Source: an uncultured Mycoplasmatota bacterium (GTDB taxonomy: Bacteria > Bacillota_I > Bacilli_A > RF39 > UBA660). Taken from it: DNA of 47,150 bases. Each line of letters begins with the position of its first letter. Positions within the stretch are counted from its first letter, which is position 1. This document shows, one piece after another, positions 1-7,269 of this stretch. The stretch is from contig CAMLYN010000001.1 of the NCBI GenBank assembly GCA_946491675.1, positions 1 to 47,150 of the forward strand, written 5' to 3'. The notes under the pieces were generated by a model. It was not told where the DNA came from, made no database searches, and saw nothing but the letters and a program-made list of their open reading frames with translations. A program made the translations under genes and the position numbers.

Positions 1-149
1 ATAAAACTTTTTGCTTGCGCAAAAACTTTCATAACTTGCTATACATTATACCATATATATTAACAATTTTTGCAAATATGAAAATGTTATAAAATAATAT
101 TATTAATATACCTGTCTTAATACCCTTATAAATTTAATCGTTGTATGAG

Positions 150-428
150 CTAAGTATGTCCACCAGCATTTATGTGATTAGAAACAACTATTACATCACT
201 GCCATCACCATAAAAGCTTTGAATTTTGCTGGGCCTAGAATTACTATCTAATGTCACATCATCAGTTCTAGACATTTCATTTGGTATCCCCATTTCATCT
301 AATCTCTTATGTATATATTCACTAATTTTTAAAGTATATTCTTTTTCCGTTATTCCATTAGCAATAGTCCCCGGATCTTCTCCTCCATGACCAGCATCAA
401 TTACCACTTTTTTTAACGCTCTATCCAT
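150..428 (-). pseudogene. N-terminal fragment of an N-acetylmuramoyl-L-alanine amidase (Amidase_3), cut at an att-like site
   Basis: The protein starts MDRALKKVVIDAGHGG and keeps the Amidase_3 opening: a zinc-binding His in DAGHGG, then GEDPGT. It ends abruptly after SNHINAGG with HT and a stop. Amidases of this zinc-dependent family cleave the lactyl-amide bond between MurNAc and the stem peptide and need a further Glu and His that would lie beyond this point, so the fragment should be inactive. I chose ATG at 428 because AGGTG lies 6 nt upstream; the GTG at 437 overlaps that site. It has no signal peptide, as in phage lysins. The cut lies at GGACAT, which is also the core at the ends of the large element at 9,966-40,465, so a second element may begin left of 156. 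The link to a second element is inference. Confidence 0.7.
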
Positions 429-526
429 GTATATCACCTAGAATATTATATGGAAGATTTTAAATTTTGTTATTAATATCTATATCAAGTTAATTAACCA
501 TTATATCAATTTTAATTAACTTTTTA

Positions 527-1057
527 TCAAACAATTAAGTCTAGATTTTTGATTATACCTTTTAATAAATTTAATATTTCAATAATATCTATACCACTAG
601 CATATTTATATTTTAATTCTCTCGATGTGACTTTATCACCAGTAGATATATCAATTTCTAAATTAACCTTTAAACTTTGTAATTTACCTACAATATGGTA
701 TTTATTTCCACCATACTCATCATCTTCTCTAATATCAGTTATATCTACTACATCAAATTTAACACCATCTTTTAAATTAATACTTAATATTTCATTTAGC
801 ACTTTTAACATTTTATCTTTTGATACATCTATGCCTATAATTGTGGCATCCATATCCTTAGTCATTCTATTACCAATACCAAACATAGCAGATAGTAATA
901 ATCCGCCTTTTAAGATAAAATTATCTTGATAGTTGGATACAGAAATTCTTTCTAACACTCTTTCAAACATATATCTTTGTAATATTTCGTAATAATTAAG
1001 ATCATATTTATTTTCCATTTCTTTTGCTAATCTTTTTATATCAGTTATATCTACCAT
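527..1057 (-). pseudogene. AbiEii-type nucleotidyltransferase toxin, internally deleted
   Basis: The 176-residue product has the AbiEii/AbiGii toxin start: FILKGGLLLSAM, then TKDMDAT with the catalytic acidic pair, and EIDISTGD. In this family these proteins are usually about 280-300 residues and block growth by nucleotidyl transfer when the antitoxin AbiEi is lost. Here the conserved part stops at LKYKY and continues directly into a short helix, GIDIIEILNLLKG, which resembles the usual C-terminal end. That suggests an in-frame internal deletion of about 100 residues. It overlaps the upstream antitoxin reading frame by 7 nt, the normal AbiE arrangement. It is probably non-functional, matching the damaged antitoxin. 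Confidence 0.7.
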
Positions 1058-1637
1058 TTCATCATAACCTCCACAATTGTATTAACCTTTTCATAAATAT
1101 TAAAAATTTTAGCATATTCTAACAATAACTCAATATTTTTATCTTTACTACTAAAGTAATAATCTAATACTCTATTTTGGAGTTCTAAATCAAAATTCTT
1201 TTCAGATCTTAACATATCACAAATACATCTTTCAGCATTATATATTTTAACAGGATTGCCTAATGGACTAGTCACATTTATAATACCTATTTCATAATAT
1301 TTTTCTGAAACACAATGAATATTATAATTTCCTCTAACCTTTTTATTCCTTAGTACAGTTATATCAATTACAGATGGTGTCTTATTTGTAAGATTTAAAA
1401 TATGGAGTGCTGTATTATAGGAAAATATTGCACTAGGATAATTTTTTTGTAAAATATAATATTCATCTTTAAAAATCTTTGTACTCATGTATAAACCATG
1501 ACTAACTTTTTCTATAATTCCTTTATCAATATAAAATTGAATTTGTGATTTATAAATATTAAGTTCTACTAATTCAGCAGTAGTAATATAACCATTATTT
1601 TTTTCTAAAAATTCTGTTAGTTTTTTTCATTATTCAT
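1051..1637 (-). pseudogene. AbiEi-type antitoxin with a frameshift in a poly-A run near its start
   Basis: The type IV antitoxin AbiEi is a winged-helix autorepressor that counters AbiEii. The clean frame begins only at MSTKIFK (1488), but the same frame is open upstream and encodes the expected winged-helix start (LTEFLEKNNGYITTAELVEL). That start is separated from the ATG at 1637 by a one-base shift in a run of seven A (minus strand, 1621-1627). With eight A the reading would be ATG AAT AAT GAA AAA AAA CTA. I therefore read this as one gene with a one-base deletion. It could be a true mutation, slipped-strand variation, or a sequencing error in the homopolymer. The toxin gene follows with a 7-nt overlap. 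Confidence 0.65.
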
Positions 1638-1792
1638 AATATCACCAATTTACTTTCGTACATACATTATAACATTTTGCCGAACTAAAGCAAATGTAGT
1701 TTTATTAATTAATTTAAAAAATATTTCTTATATATTAAGTTATTTTGACTAAAAAAAGACTCTAATCAATTTTTAAATAAAATCTTGTTTTT

Positions 1793-2629
1793 TTAAAATA
1801 ACTCTTTAACAATTAAATCCTGTGAATTTAAATTATTATTTTTTCCTAATAATAAATTTTCATAAAATTTAATTAAATAACTACTATCCTCTTTTATATT
1901 TAAATAATTATTAAAATAATTACTTCTAACTAAAGCATTTCTAAAATATACAGACTTATCTTTAAACAATGTATTATCAACTGCAAATCCCAAACTAATT
2001 AAATATTTTTCAATAAACACTGCAGTAGTTCTAGTATTGCCCTCTCTAAATGGATGAACTTGCCATATATTAGATGAAAATTTAGTTATATTATTAATTA
2101 CTTCTACTATACCCATTTCTTTATAATTTTTATCTTTTTCTAAAGATATATCATATTCTAAAGATTCAGTTAAAGTATTACAATCACCATAAGATACTGA
2201 ATCATTATTTAATATTTTCTCATGTTTAGAAAAATCTATTTTTCTAAATTTCCCTGCAAACTCATAAACATCTTGAAATAAATATTTATGAACATATTTT
2301 AAATAATCAACTGATAGTTCAAATAAATCTTCATTTAATAATTCAACTATTCTAGTAGATACAAAATCACATTCTAATTCATTATGATTTATTACATTTT
2401 CATTTTCTTTTTCAATATAATATTCTTTTAATGCTTTCTTTACATCATCTATAGTTAAATTACCCGCTACATTTTCCTCTAATAAATTTTCTAAATACTT
2501 AGAAGGCTTTAAATTATCTACTTCTTGAAGACCAATAGCCATATCCCATTGTAACTGTTTTATATAATTGCTAGATTTATATTTCTCCTCATATTTATTA
2601 ACACCCGAATCAAATTCTTTTTCACTCAT
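1793..2629 (-). CDS. Fic family protein with an N-terminal inhibitory helix
   Basis: Fic enzymes transfer AMP or related groups to target proteins. The core motif HPFREGN is at residues 192-198, followed by TRTT in place of the more usual GRT. A beta-hairpin flap is seen around GKFRKIDF (127-134). Near the N-terminus, S43-K-Y-L-E47-N48 fits the (S/T)xxxE(G/N) inhibitory motif, and the next stretch (AGNLTIDDVKKALKEYY) resembles a VbhA-like antitoxin helix. The enzyme therefore appears to carry its own inhibitor. GGAGG lies 11 nt before the ATG at 2629. It sits alone in a defence/TA-like island with no partner gene. Family confidence is high; the target is unknown. Confidence 0.85.
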   Translation of the reverse strand: MSEKEFDSGVNKYEEKYKSSNYIKQLQWDMAIGLQEVDNLKPSKYLENLLEENVAGNLTIDDVKKALKEYYIEKENENVINHNELECDFVSTRIVELLNEDLFELSVDYLKYVHKYLFQDVYEFAGKFRKIDFSKHEKILNNDSVSYGDCNTLTESLEYDISLEKDKNYKEMGIVEVINNITKFSSNIWQVHPFREGNTRTTAVFIEKYLISLGFAVDNTLFKDKSVYFRNALVRSNYFNNYLNIKEDSSYLIKFYENLLLGKNNNLNSQDLIVKELF

Positions 2630-2820
2630 AATTTAAATAACCTCCTATGCTAATGTTTAATTTTTTATATGTTTAATATAAATCTCTCAATAACACACTT
2701 ATATAATAACATTGCTTTTTAAATTAGTAAACAATTGTGATTTTTTAATTACATATCATATCTTACTATTCTTCAGAGCAACACCCAAAATACAACAATA
2801 AACTCAAATAAAAATTAATT

Positions 2821-3693
2821 TTATTTTGAACTTTGTTTAATGATTTCATCTAATTTTTTTGTAATTCTATCTATCTCATTACACTCATTAGTTTTAAACC
2901 TCAATAGTGGAATATTACATTTTTTTAAAATATTATCTTTTTTTTGATCCCTACATTTTTGTTTTTCTGAATTATGAAAAAAATACCCATCAACCTCTAT
3001 TGCCAAAACTGGCATCTTATCAAATTTATTAAATATTAAAAAATCGATATGCGAATTGCGATTGATAAATTCTAACTCTTCAATTAATTCATCACTACCC
3101 ATATTGTCTAAAATATCTTCTCTATATCTTAAACCTTTTCTTTTTGCAATATCATCTGCTGTTTCACCATTGTATAGCCCTTTATAACCGGCATTATGAA
3201 ATTGATCAAAGTTTTTAACGCCTGCTTTTTTAGCTGCTTGATTTAAAGAATAATTGCCTTTTTTTGTTAAACTTCTTTGATAAAATCTTTTTTCGTCTTC
3301 GGTTAACATAGAATAATCTTTTTCAGTTAACTCTTGACGTCTTGTTTGTACTGCAAAGTAAGTTTGACCTAAAGCAACAACTTCTTTTCTAGGATCTGAA
3401 TTTTGTACTATTAAATAACAAGCATATCTTGATAATTTACAATCTAATAAATTTTTAACTCCACCATTAGGCATTTTTGATGTTTTTCCCACTTGGGAAA
3501 AATGTTCAAAAACTTTATAATTACTATTCTCACATGCTTTTTGAGCATTATTTATTACATTACAAAATTTATCCCATCTTTTATATTCTAGTACATTTTG
3601 CAATTCTCTAGCTAGCCAATACTCATTACCATACTCATCAATATGTTTAATACTTTCAAATATTGTTTCATTATATTCTTTAATTTCGTTCAT
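2821..3693 (-). CDS. DinD-like protein fused to a DUF2726-type nuclease domain
   Basis: Residues 1-200 follow the DNA-damage-inducible protein D pattern: a BRO-N-like start (YWLARELQNVLEYKRWDKF), FSQVGKTSKMPNGG, LSRYACYLIVQNSDP, QTRRQE, then EDILDNMGSDEL. Directly after this the sequence changes to a PD-(D/E)xK module of the DUF2726 type: HIDFLIFN with D217, then LAIEVDGYFFH with E233 and D235, then IPLLRFKTN. In homologs DUF2726 normally ends other nucleic-acid proteins. The join has no linker, so this may be a deletion fusion between two neighbours or a true new architecture. DinD inhibits RecA filaments in E. coli; I infer only a DNA-related role. GGAGG lies 6 nt before the ATG at 3693. 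Confidence 0.75.
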   Translation of the reverse strand: MNEIKEYNETIFESIKHIDEYGNEYWLARELQNVLEYKRWDKFCNVINNAQKACENSNYKVFEHFSQVGKTSKMPNGGVKNLLDCKLSRYACYLIVQNSDPRKEVVALGQTYFAVQTRRQELTEKDYSMLTEDEKRFYQRSLTKKGNYSLNQAAKKAGVKNFDQFHNAGYKGLYNGETADDIAKRKGLRYREDILDNMGSDELIEELEFINRNSHIDFLIFNKFDKMPVLAIEVDGYFFHNSEKQKCRDQKKDNILKKCNIPLLRFKTNECNEIDRITKKLDEIIKQSSK

Positions 3694-3753
3694 CCATTAC
3701 CTCCTATTTTTCTGTATTTCTTATTTTGTAGAAAAGTCCAAATCATTGCTTTA

Positions 3754-4081
3754 TTAAAATTCAAAATTCCATTCTATTTCAATATCTCGTGTTTTTCTAG
3801 TTTTATCATAATTTCCAATATAAACTTTATCAATAAATTCATCAATTATTACTTTATTAAGTTCTTTAATGTGTTTGTATTTTTTTAATATTTCATCAGC
3901 CTCCTTTTTGTCATCTTTAATTATTTTTAGATTTTCTATTTCAGTATCAATTAACTCTATTCTTTTCATCATATTTTCAATTTCACTAAAATAATCTTTT
4001 GACATAAGCTGAAACATTTCTTCCTCTATAACACCTTTAACTTTTTCTTCAAAAAGATTTCGATAATAATTGTAACTATTC
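3754..4081 (-). pseudogene. C-terminal remnant of a large serine recombinase
   Basis: About 105 residues from YRNLFEEKV to DIEIEWNFEF match, almost residue for residue in places, the last part of the complete recombinase at 9,992-11,596 (YKNLYEDKV to DIEIEWNFQF). This includes the coiled-coil region and the IIDEFI..YIG end. The catalytic domain and zinc ribbon are absent. The upstream side runs straight into the 3' end of the nuclease gene, so the rest was deleted. It marks the edge of a lost related element. I found no clear attachment arms around 3,720-3,750. Confidence 0.85.
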
Positions 4082-4798
4082 CAAACTACTATCCCCCGTA
4101 GCATAATCAATTTTTATGCCAGGCTGAACATTATAAACAAAAACATTAAATTGTAATTCCCCATTATCTTCAACAGAATACGCTTCCATTTGCACACCTG
4201 TTGCTACTAAATTTTCTCCTTCAAAATATGGCGTAACTCGGTAAAGCACATGATTGCCCGTTTCTTTTACATACGCCGCTACTTCGTCTTCAAATTGTAA
4301 CATTGTTGTTGCATTCATATATCTTGTACAAGTAATTAAATTTTGTTCATTAGCATTTTCTCCAGTTAATTGATATCCAATCAAATGACAACGATTATAC
4401 AAATACTTACCACTTACAATATCGTATTTAACAGTATGCCACCCACTAGGCTTTACTTGTCCAATACTTTCTCTATCCTCTGTTGGCATAGTTTCCTTAC
4501 TTACATTAGCAAAAGCTACCCCACATCGTCCTAAAGAATCAAGATTACTATAACTTTCAAAAACTTGCGTCGATTTTTCTTCATCAGTAAATTCTGGTAC
4601 ATTATCATTTAAATAAATATACGCTTCACCATTATATTCCGGAATATTTTCTAAATCATAATGTTCGTAAGTATCAGTGCTACCTTCACTTACTTTCAAC
4701 CATTCATCCCGAAAATAATAAACAAAATAAGAAGTCAAAAATACTAATACTAACGTTAATATTTTATTTAAATACTTTTTCTTTTTTCTTCTGGCCAT
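4076..4798 (-). CDS. Membrane-anchored DNA/RNA non-specific endonuclease
   Basis: The 240-residue protein starts MARRKKKKYLNK, followed by one transmembrane segment (about residues 13-29), so the nuclease faces outward. The catalytic region reads YLYNRCHLIGYQLTG, the equivalent of the DRGH motif with the active His, then NEQNLITCTRYMN, which holds the metal-binding Asn. This resembles the EndA/DNA-entry nuclease family of Gram-positives, which degrade extracellular DNA or help uptake. The start codon has no adjacent Shine-Dalgarno site in the DNA. A group II intron (4,805-5,483) separates ATG from AAGGTGG; after splicing the order is AAGGTGG-TAGTAG-ATG. Downstream is a recombinase remnant. 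The natural C-terminus seems kept (IDYATGDSSLE). Confidence 0.85.
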   Translation of the reverse strand: MARRKKKKYLNKILTLVLVFLTSYFVYYFRDEWLKVSEGSTDTYEHYDLENIPEYNGEAYIYLNDNVPEFTDEEKSTQVFESYSNLDSLGRCGVAFANVSKETMPTEDRESIGQVKPSGWHTVKYDIVSGKYLYNRCHLIGYQLTGENANEQNLITCTRYMNATTMLQFEDEVAAYVKETGNHVLYRVTPYFEGENLVATGVQMEAYSVEDNGELQFNVFVYNVQPGIKIDYATGDSSLE

Positions 4799-4804
4799 CT
4801 ACTA

Positions 4805-4908
4805 GTCGAGTAGGCACGTCTCGACTTCACCTCTCTTTCTTTCTTAGTGAAAGGCTTGCCTCAGTGCCCCTCACAGAACCGTACGTGCAGTACTACCGCA
4901 TACGGCTC
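4805..4908 (-). ncRNA. Group II intron domains V and VI
   Basis: Minus strand 4,908-4,876 reads GAGCCGTATGCGG, a short loop, then GCACGTACGGTTC: the 33-34 nt catalytic hairpin of domain V with the AGC triad in the 5' strand. Domain VI follows (4,875-4,805), closed by GGCAC/GTGCC. An A seven bases from the 3' splice site (in CTACTCGAC) is at the usual branch-point position. These are the best conserved parts of group II ribozymes and make the call firm. Confidence 0.85.
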
Positions 4909-5483
4909 TTCATATAAATTATTCAGTATATCTAATATAAGCATTTTTCACTTCTTCTTTATGTCTTGCATAAGAGATTGTTTCATATATTAGGCAATTT
5001 ATATGCTAACCCCTTCGCTCCATAGACATTACTCTACTTCTTCACTACTATGAGTTAGTCCGTCTACTTATATATCTTTTGAATATCTTGGGTATACCAT
5101 TTCCTTGCATATTCATTACCCGTTACTATTGATGTTTTAAACCGTTTAAGATTGGGAATATATAAGTTCTCCCAGGTACATTTATTATAACAATATGAAA
5201 CTCGCCATGTCCTATGACCCCGATGGATTTCTCATAATACCTTGCCATTGCGGTATTACCAATCTTGCCTGCTACTAGGTGGACAGTATCGGCATCCACT
5301 TATATATAATTTAACGAGGCTCAATAACTTCACGCTTTCGCATTACGGCTCGAATCCTTGCTCACCCTTTGCTTAAACCTAATCTCACGATTTTGGTTCC
5401 AGGGAGTCTCGCTACTGGCTCTAGGCTAAAGATTACCAGGTTGGCTTTCCACCAACTATATAATAAACGCCGAACTGGCGCAC
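4805..5483 (-). mobile_element. Group II intron without a protein gene, inserted between SD and start codon
   Basis: On the minus strand the intron begins GTGCGCC (5,483), matching the group II 5' consensus GUGYG, and ends CTACTCGAC (4,805), matching the terminal AY. The last exon bases AGGTGG (IBS1) pair over 6 bp with CCACCT in the intron (plus 5,277-5,282), the expected EBS1. Domain V and VI are complete. Its 679 nt leave no room for the usual ~1.8-kb intron-encoded reverse transcriptase. A short open stretch before domain V (ARHKEEVKNAYIRYTE, then stop) could be a relic of one. Splicing would need a maturase in trans. The 5' exon from the predicted transcription start is only about 9 nt. 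Confidence 0.85.
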
Positions 5484-5498
5484 CCACCTTATAATAAT

Positions 5499-5527
5499 AT
5501 TATATCAAAATTGACTAAAACAGACAA
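5499..5527 (-). promoter_or_regulatory. Promoter of the intron-bearing nuclease gene
   Basis: On the minus strand TTGTCT (5,527-5,522), a 17-bp spacer and TATAAT (5,504-5,499) form a near-consensus vegetative promoter. Initiation about 7 nt further, near 5,492, gives a 5' exon of ATAAGGTGG before the intron. It overlaps the oppositely directed promoter of the next gene. Confidence 0.65.
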
Positions 5528-5539
5528 TTGTGTTAATAT
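5511..5539 (+). promoter_or_regulatory. Promoter of the CFI-box gene, overlapping the divergent nuclease promoter
   Basis: TTGACT (5,511-5,516), a 17-bp spacer and TAATAT (5,534-5,539) lie 28 nt before the coding start at 5,567. The -35 boxes of the two divergent promoters are within 12 bp, so polymerases would compete. Confidence 0.55.
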
Positions 5540-5566
5540 ATTAACCAATCTGAAAGGGGGAAAATC

Positions 5567-6130
5567 ATGGCTAATTATTGTGCAGAATGCGCTTTGTATG
5601 ATTTAAATGGTACACCAAAATGGGGAGACGAACATTACTGTAGTAAAAAAGGTAAATATCTAAAGCCTACAACTACTGCCTGTTCATCATTTGAAAAAAA
5701 TAATATAAAAGAAGGGTACCAAAGAGCAGGCTGTTATATTACAACAATTGTATGTAATATTTTAGGATATCCTGATGATTGTGAACTTCTAGTAGTTCTA
5801 AGAAATTTTCGAGAAAACTATTTAAAACAAAATAGCGAACATTTACCGCTTTTAATTGAATATGACCAAATTGGACCAATAATAAGTAATAATATAATGA
5901 ATGATCCTGATGCTAAAATTTCTGCAATAGAAAACACAAGAAACTTTTTAATTCCTTGTGTCCAAGCAATAAAAAATGGAAATTATACTGAAGCCATAGA
6001 AATATATAAAAGTATGGTATTACTTCTAAAACTTAAATACGGCCTTTTAAGAACACCTGTTGATTATACAGTAGAAGAACCAATGGAAGCATTAGGCAAA
6101 GGAAGAATAAGAACAGCTCTAATTAATTAA
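5567..6130 (+). CDS. Cys-rich protein with a CFI-box-like C-terminal domain
   Basis: The 187-residue protein has no signal peptide. Residues 1-40 hold a Cys pattern (YCAEC...HYCSKKG...ACSSF) likely to bind a metal. From GCYITTIVCNILGYPDDCELL the sequence follows the CFI-box-CTERM pattern (CxITTxxC ... DDC.. LR.FR.NYL), a widespread domain of unknown function. The ATG at 5,567 follows GAAAGGGGG by 9 nt. It is one of the few plus-strand genes in this half, divergent from the nuclease, and ends in a terminator shared with the converging gene. Function unknown. Confidence 0.75.
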   Translation: MANYCAECALYDLNGTPKWGDEHYCSKKGKYLKPTTTACSSFEKNNIKEGYQRAGCYITTIVCNILGYPDDCELLVVLRNFRENYLKQNSEHLPLLIEYDQIGPIISNNIMNDPDAKISAIENTRNFLIPCVQAIKNGNYTEAIEIYKSMVLLLKLKYGLLRTPVDYTVEEPMEALGKGRIRTALIN

Positions 6131-6144
6131 GCTGTTCTTTTTAT
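6109..6144. terminator. Bidirectional terminator between converging genes
   Basis: AAGAACAGCT (6,109-6,118) pairs over 10 bp with AGCTGTTCTT (6,130-6,139) around an 11-nt loop, followed by a T-rich run on the plus strand. It overlaps the end of the CFI-box gene and abuts the end of the ybaK-like gene. Confidence 0.75.
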
Positions 6145-6602
6145 TTGCTAACATCTACCCAACTTACATAATTTGCATACTTTTCTAACTCAGGAATTGT
6201 AAGTTTTATAGCACTATTGCTACTACCACATGCTGGATATACAAACTCAAATCTTTTAAGAGACTCATCTAAATAAACTCTTACCCCTGGATTTATTCCA
6301 AAAGGACAAACACCACCAGCTTCGTGGCCAATTAATTCTCCTAAATTTTCACTAGGAATCATTTTAGCTTTACAATTAAAAGCTTGTTTAAATTTACTAT
6401 TATCTATTTTCTTATCTCCTGCTACAACAATTAATATAGGTTGTTCAGAAACAATAAAAGACATTGTCTTAGCAATATGTGCTTCATCACACCCAATAGC
6501 TAATGCAGCATCCTTTACTGTTGCACTAGATACTGAAAATTCTAAAATATCCTCATCTTTATTAAACCTTTTTAAATATTCTCTAACTTTGTCTATCGCC
6601 AT
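6141..6602 (-). CDS. YbaK/EbsC-family aminoacyl-tRNA deacylase
   Basis: The family hydrolyses mischarged tRNAs such as Cys-tRNA(Pro). Family marks are SSATVKDAALAIGCDEAHIAKTMSF with the active Lys, then FNCKAKMI, GHEAGGVCPFGI and YPACGSSNSAIKLT. The length of 153 residues is typical for a stand-alone deacylase. I start at MAIDKVREY (6,602), because AAAGGAG sits 8 nt upstream; the earlier ATG at 6,623 lies in the upstream gene and precedes that site. It overlaps the RDD gene by 20 nt, so the two are probably cotranscribed. Confidence 0.88.
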   Translation of the reverse strand: MAIDKVREYLKRFNKDEDILEFSVSSATVKDAALAIGCDEAHIAKTMSFIVSEQPILIVVAGDKKIDNSKFKQAFNCKAKMIPSENLGELIGHEAGGVCPFGINPGVRVYLDESLKRFEFVYPACGSSNSAIKLTIPELEKYANYVSWVDVSK

Positions 6603-7206
6603 ATTCAATGCTCCTTTCAACAATTTTTGTCCCTGCTATAAGATCATGTAATCCTCTACCATCTTTTCTTAAAATAATAAAGAAAATATTAACATAAAAT
6701 ATAATCGATGATAAAACATTCAATATAGCACTAACAATCATATAATCTTTATAACCTAAAACTAAAACCGCTATAATTAACAATACTTCAAAAATAATAT
6801 TATAAATAACTATTGTACGAAGCAGCATTTGCCACCATTTAACTTTATTACCACTTGTACTAGCTACTTCAATATTAAATAATTTCTTACCCAATGTTTG
6901 ATTTTTATTCCATTTTTGAAAACCAACAAAATAAGCAAGATATACTAATATAGATAAGCAAGATATACTAATACTATATTTACTTAAATTATAATTAATT
7001 TTTTGATACTCTTCACTCTCTGCAATTTCTACCGCATTATCAACAGATAAATCTTCATATATTTCCATATATTCACTATAAGTTTCTGCATATTCATCAA
7101 ATGTTGGATTTAAAAATCTAATTTGATTCAACATAGTTAAAAATAAAACTATAAAGATATAATCTATTGCATAAGCACCAATTCTTTTAAACGTTGTATT
7201 ATTCAT
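6583..7206 (-). CDS. RDD family membrane protein
   Basis: The family mark is the start FKRIGAYAIDYIFI, with the conserved Arg and the Asp in the first membrane helix, then QTLGKKLFNI and finally GRGLHDLIAGTKIV. Four or so hydrophobic segments are visible (about residues 10-25, 80-95, 125-150, 155-178). A stretch of about 45 acidic residues separates the first two helices. RDD proteins are poorly defined; some are ion antiporters. GTGAGGT lies just before the ATG at 7,206. It overlaps the following deacylase gene. Confidence 0.8.
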   Translation of the reverse strand: MNNTTFKRIGAYAIDYIFIVLFLTMLNQIRFLNPTFDEYAETYSEYMEIYEDLSVDNAVEIAESEEYQKINYNLSKYSISISCLSILVYLAYFVGFQKWNKNQTLGKKLFNIEVASTSGNKVKWWQMLLRTIVIYNIIFEVLLIIAVLVLGYKDYMIVSAILNVLSSIIFYVNIFFIILRKDGRGLHDLIAGTKIVERSIEYGDRQS

Positions 7207-7242
7207 ATTTACCTCACTAAATATATTCTATAATTTTTTAAG

Positions 7243-7269
7243 AAAAAAAGCAAACATTATGCTGTTTGC
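7243..7269 (-). terminator. Terminator of the htrA-like gene
   Basis: On the minus strand GCAAACA (7,269-7,263), a 6-nt loop and TGTTTGC (7,256-7,250) are followed by seven T. The stem covers the last codons of the protease gene. Confidence 0.7.

Noticed and set aside
1..150. Right end of a sister element with the same arms as 40,441-40,454
   Set aside because: No GGGGT...CCGAT arm is present left of the GGACAT core, so it is not the same attachment type.
549..929. Long plus-strand frames opposite real genes (for example 549-929, 24,835-25,221, 21,915-22,154)
   Set aside because: They mirror well-supported minus-strand genes, have no ribosome sites and show no domain features.
4799..5560. 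Riboswitch, CRISPR or T-box in the long structured leader
   Set aside because: The stretch is explained by group II 5' and 3' consensus, domain V/VI and the EBS1-IBS1 match; no repeats with spacers are present.
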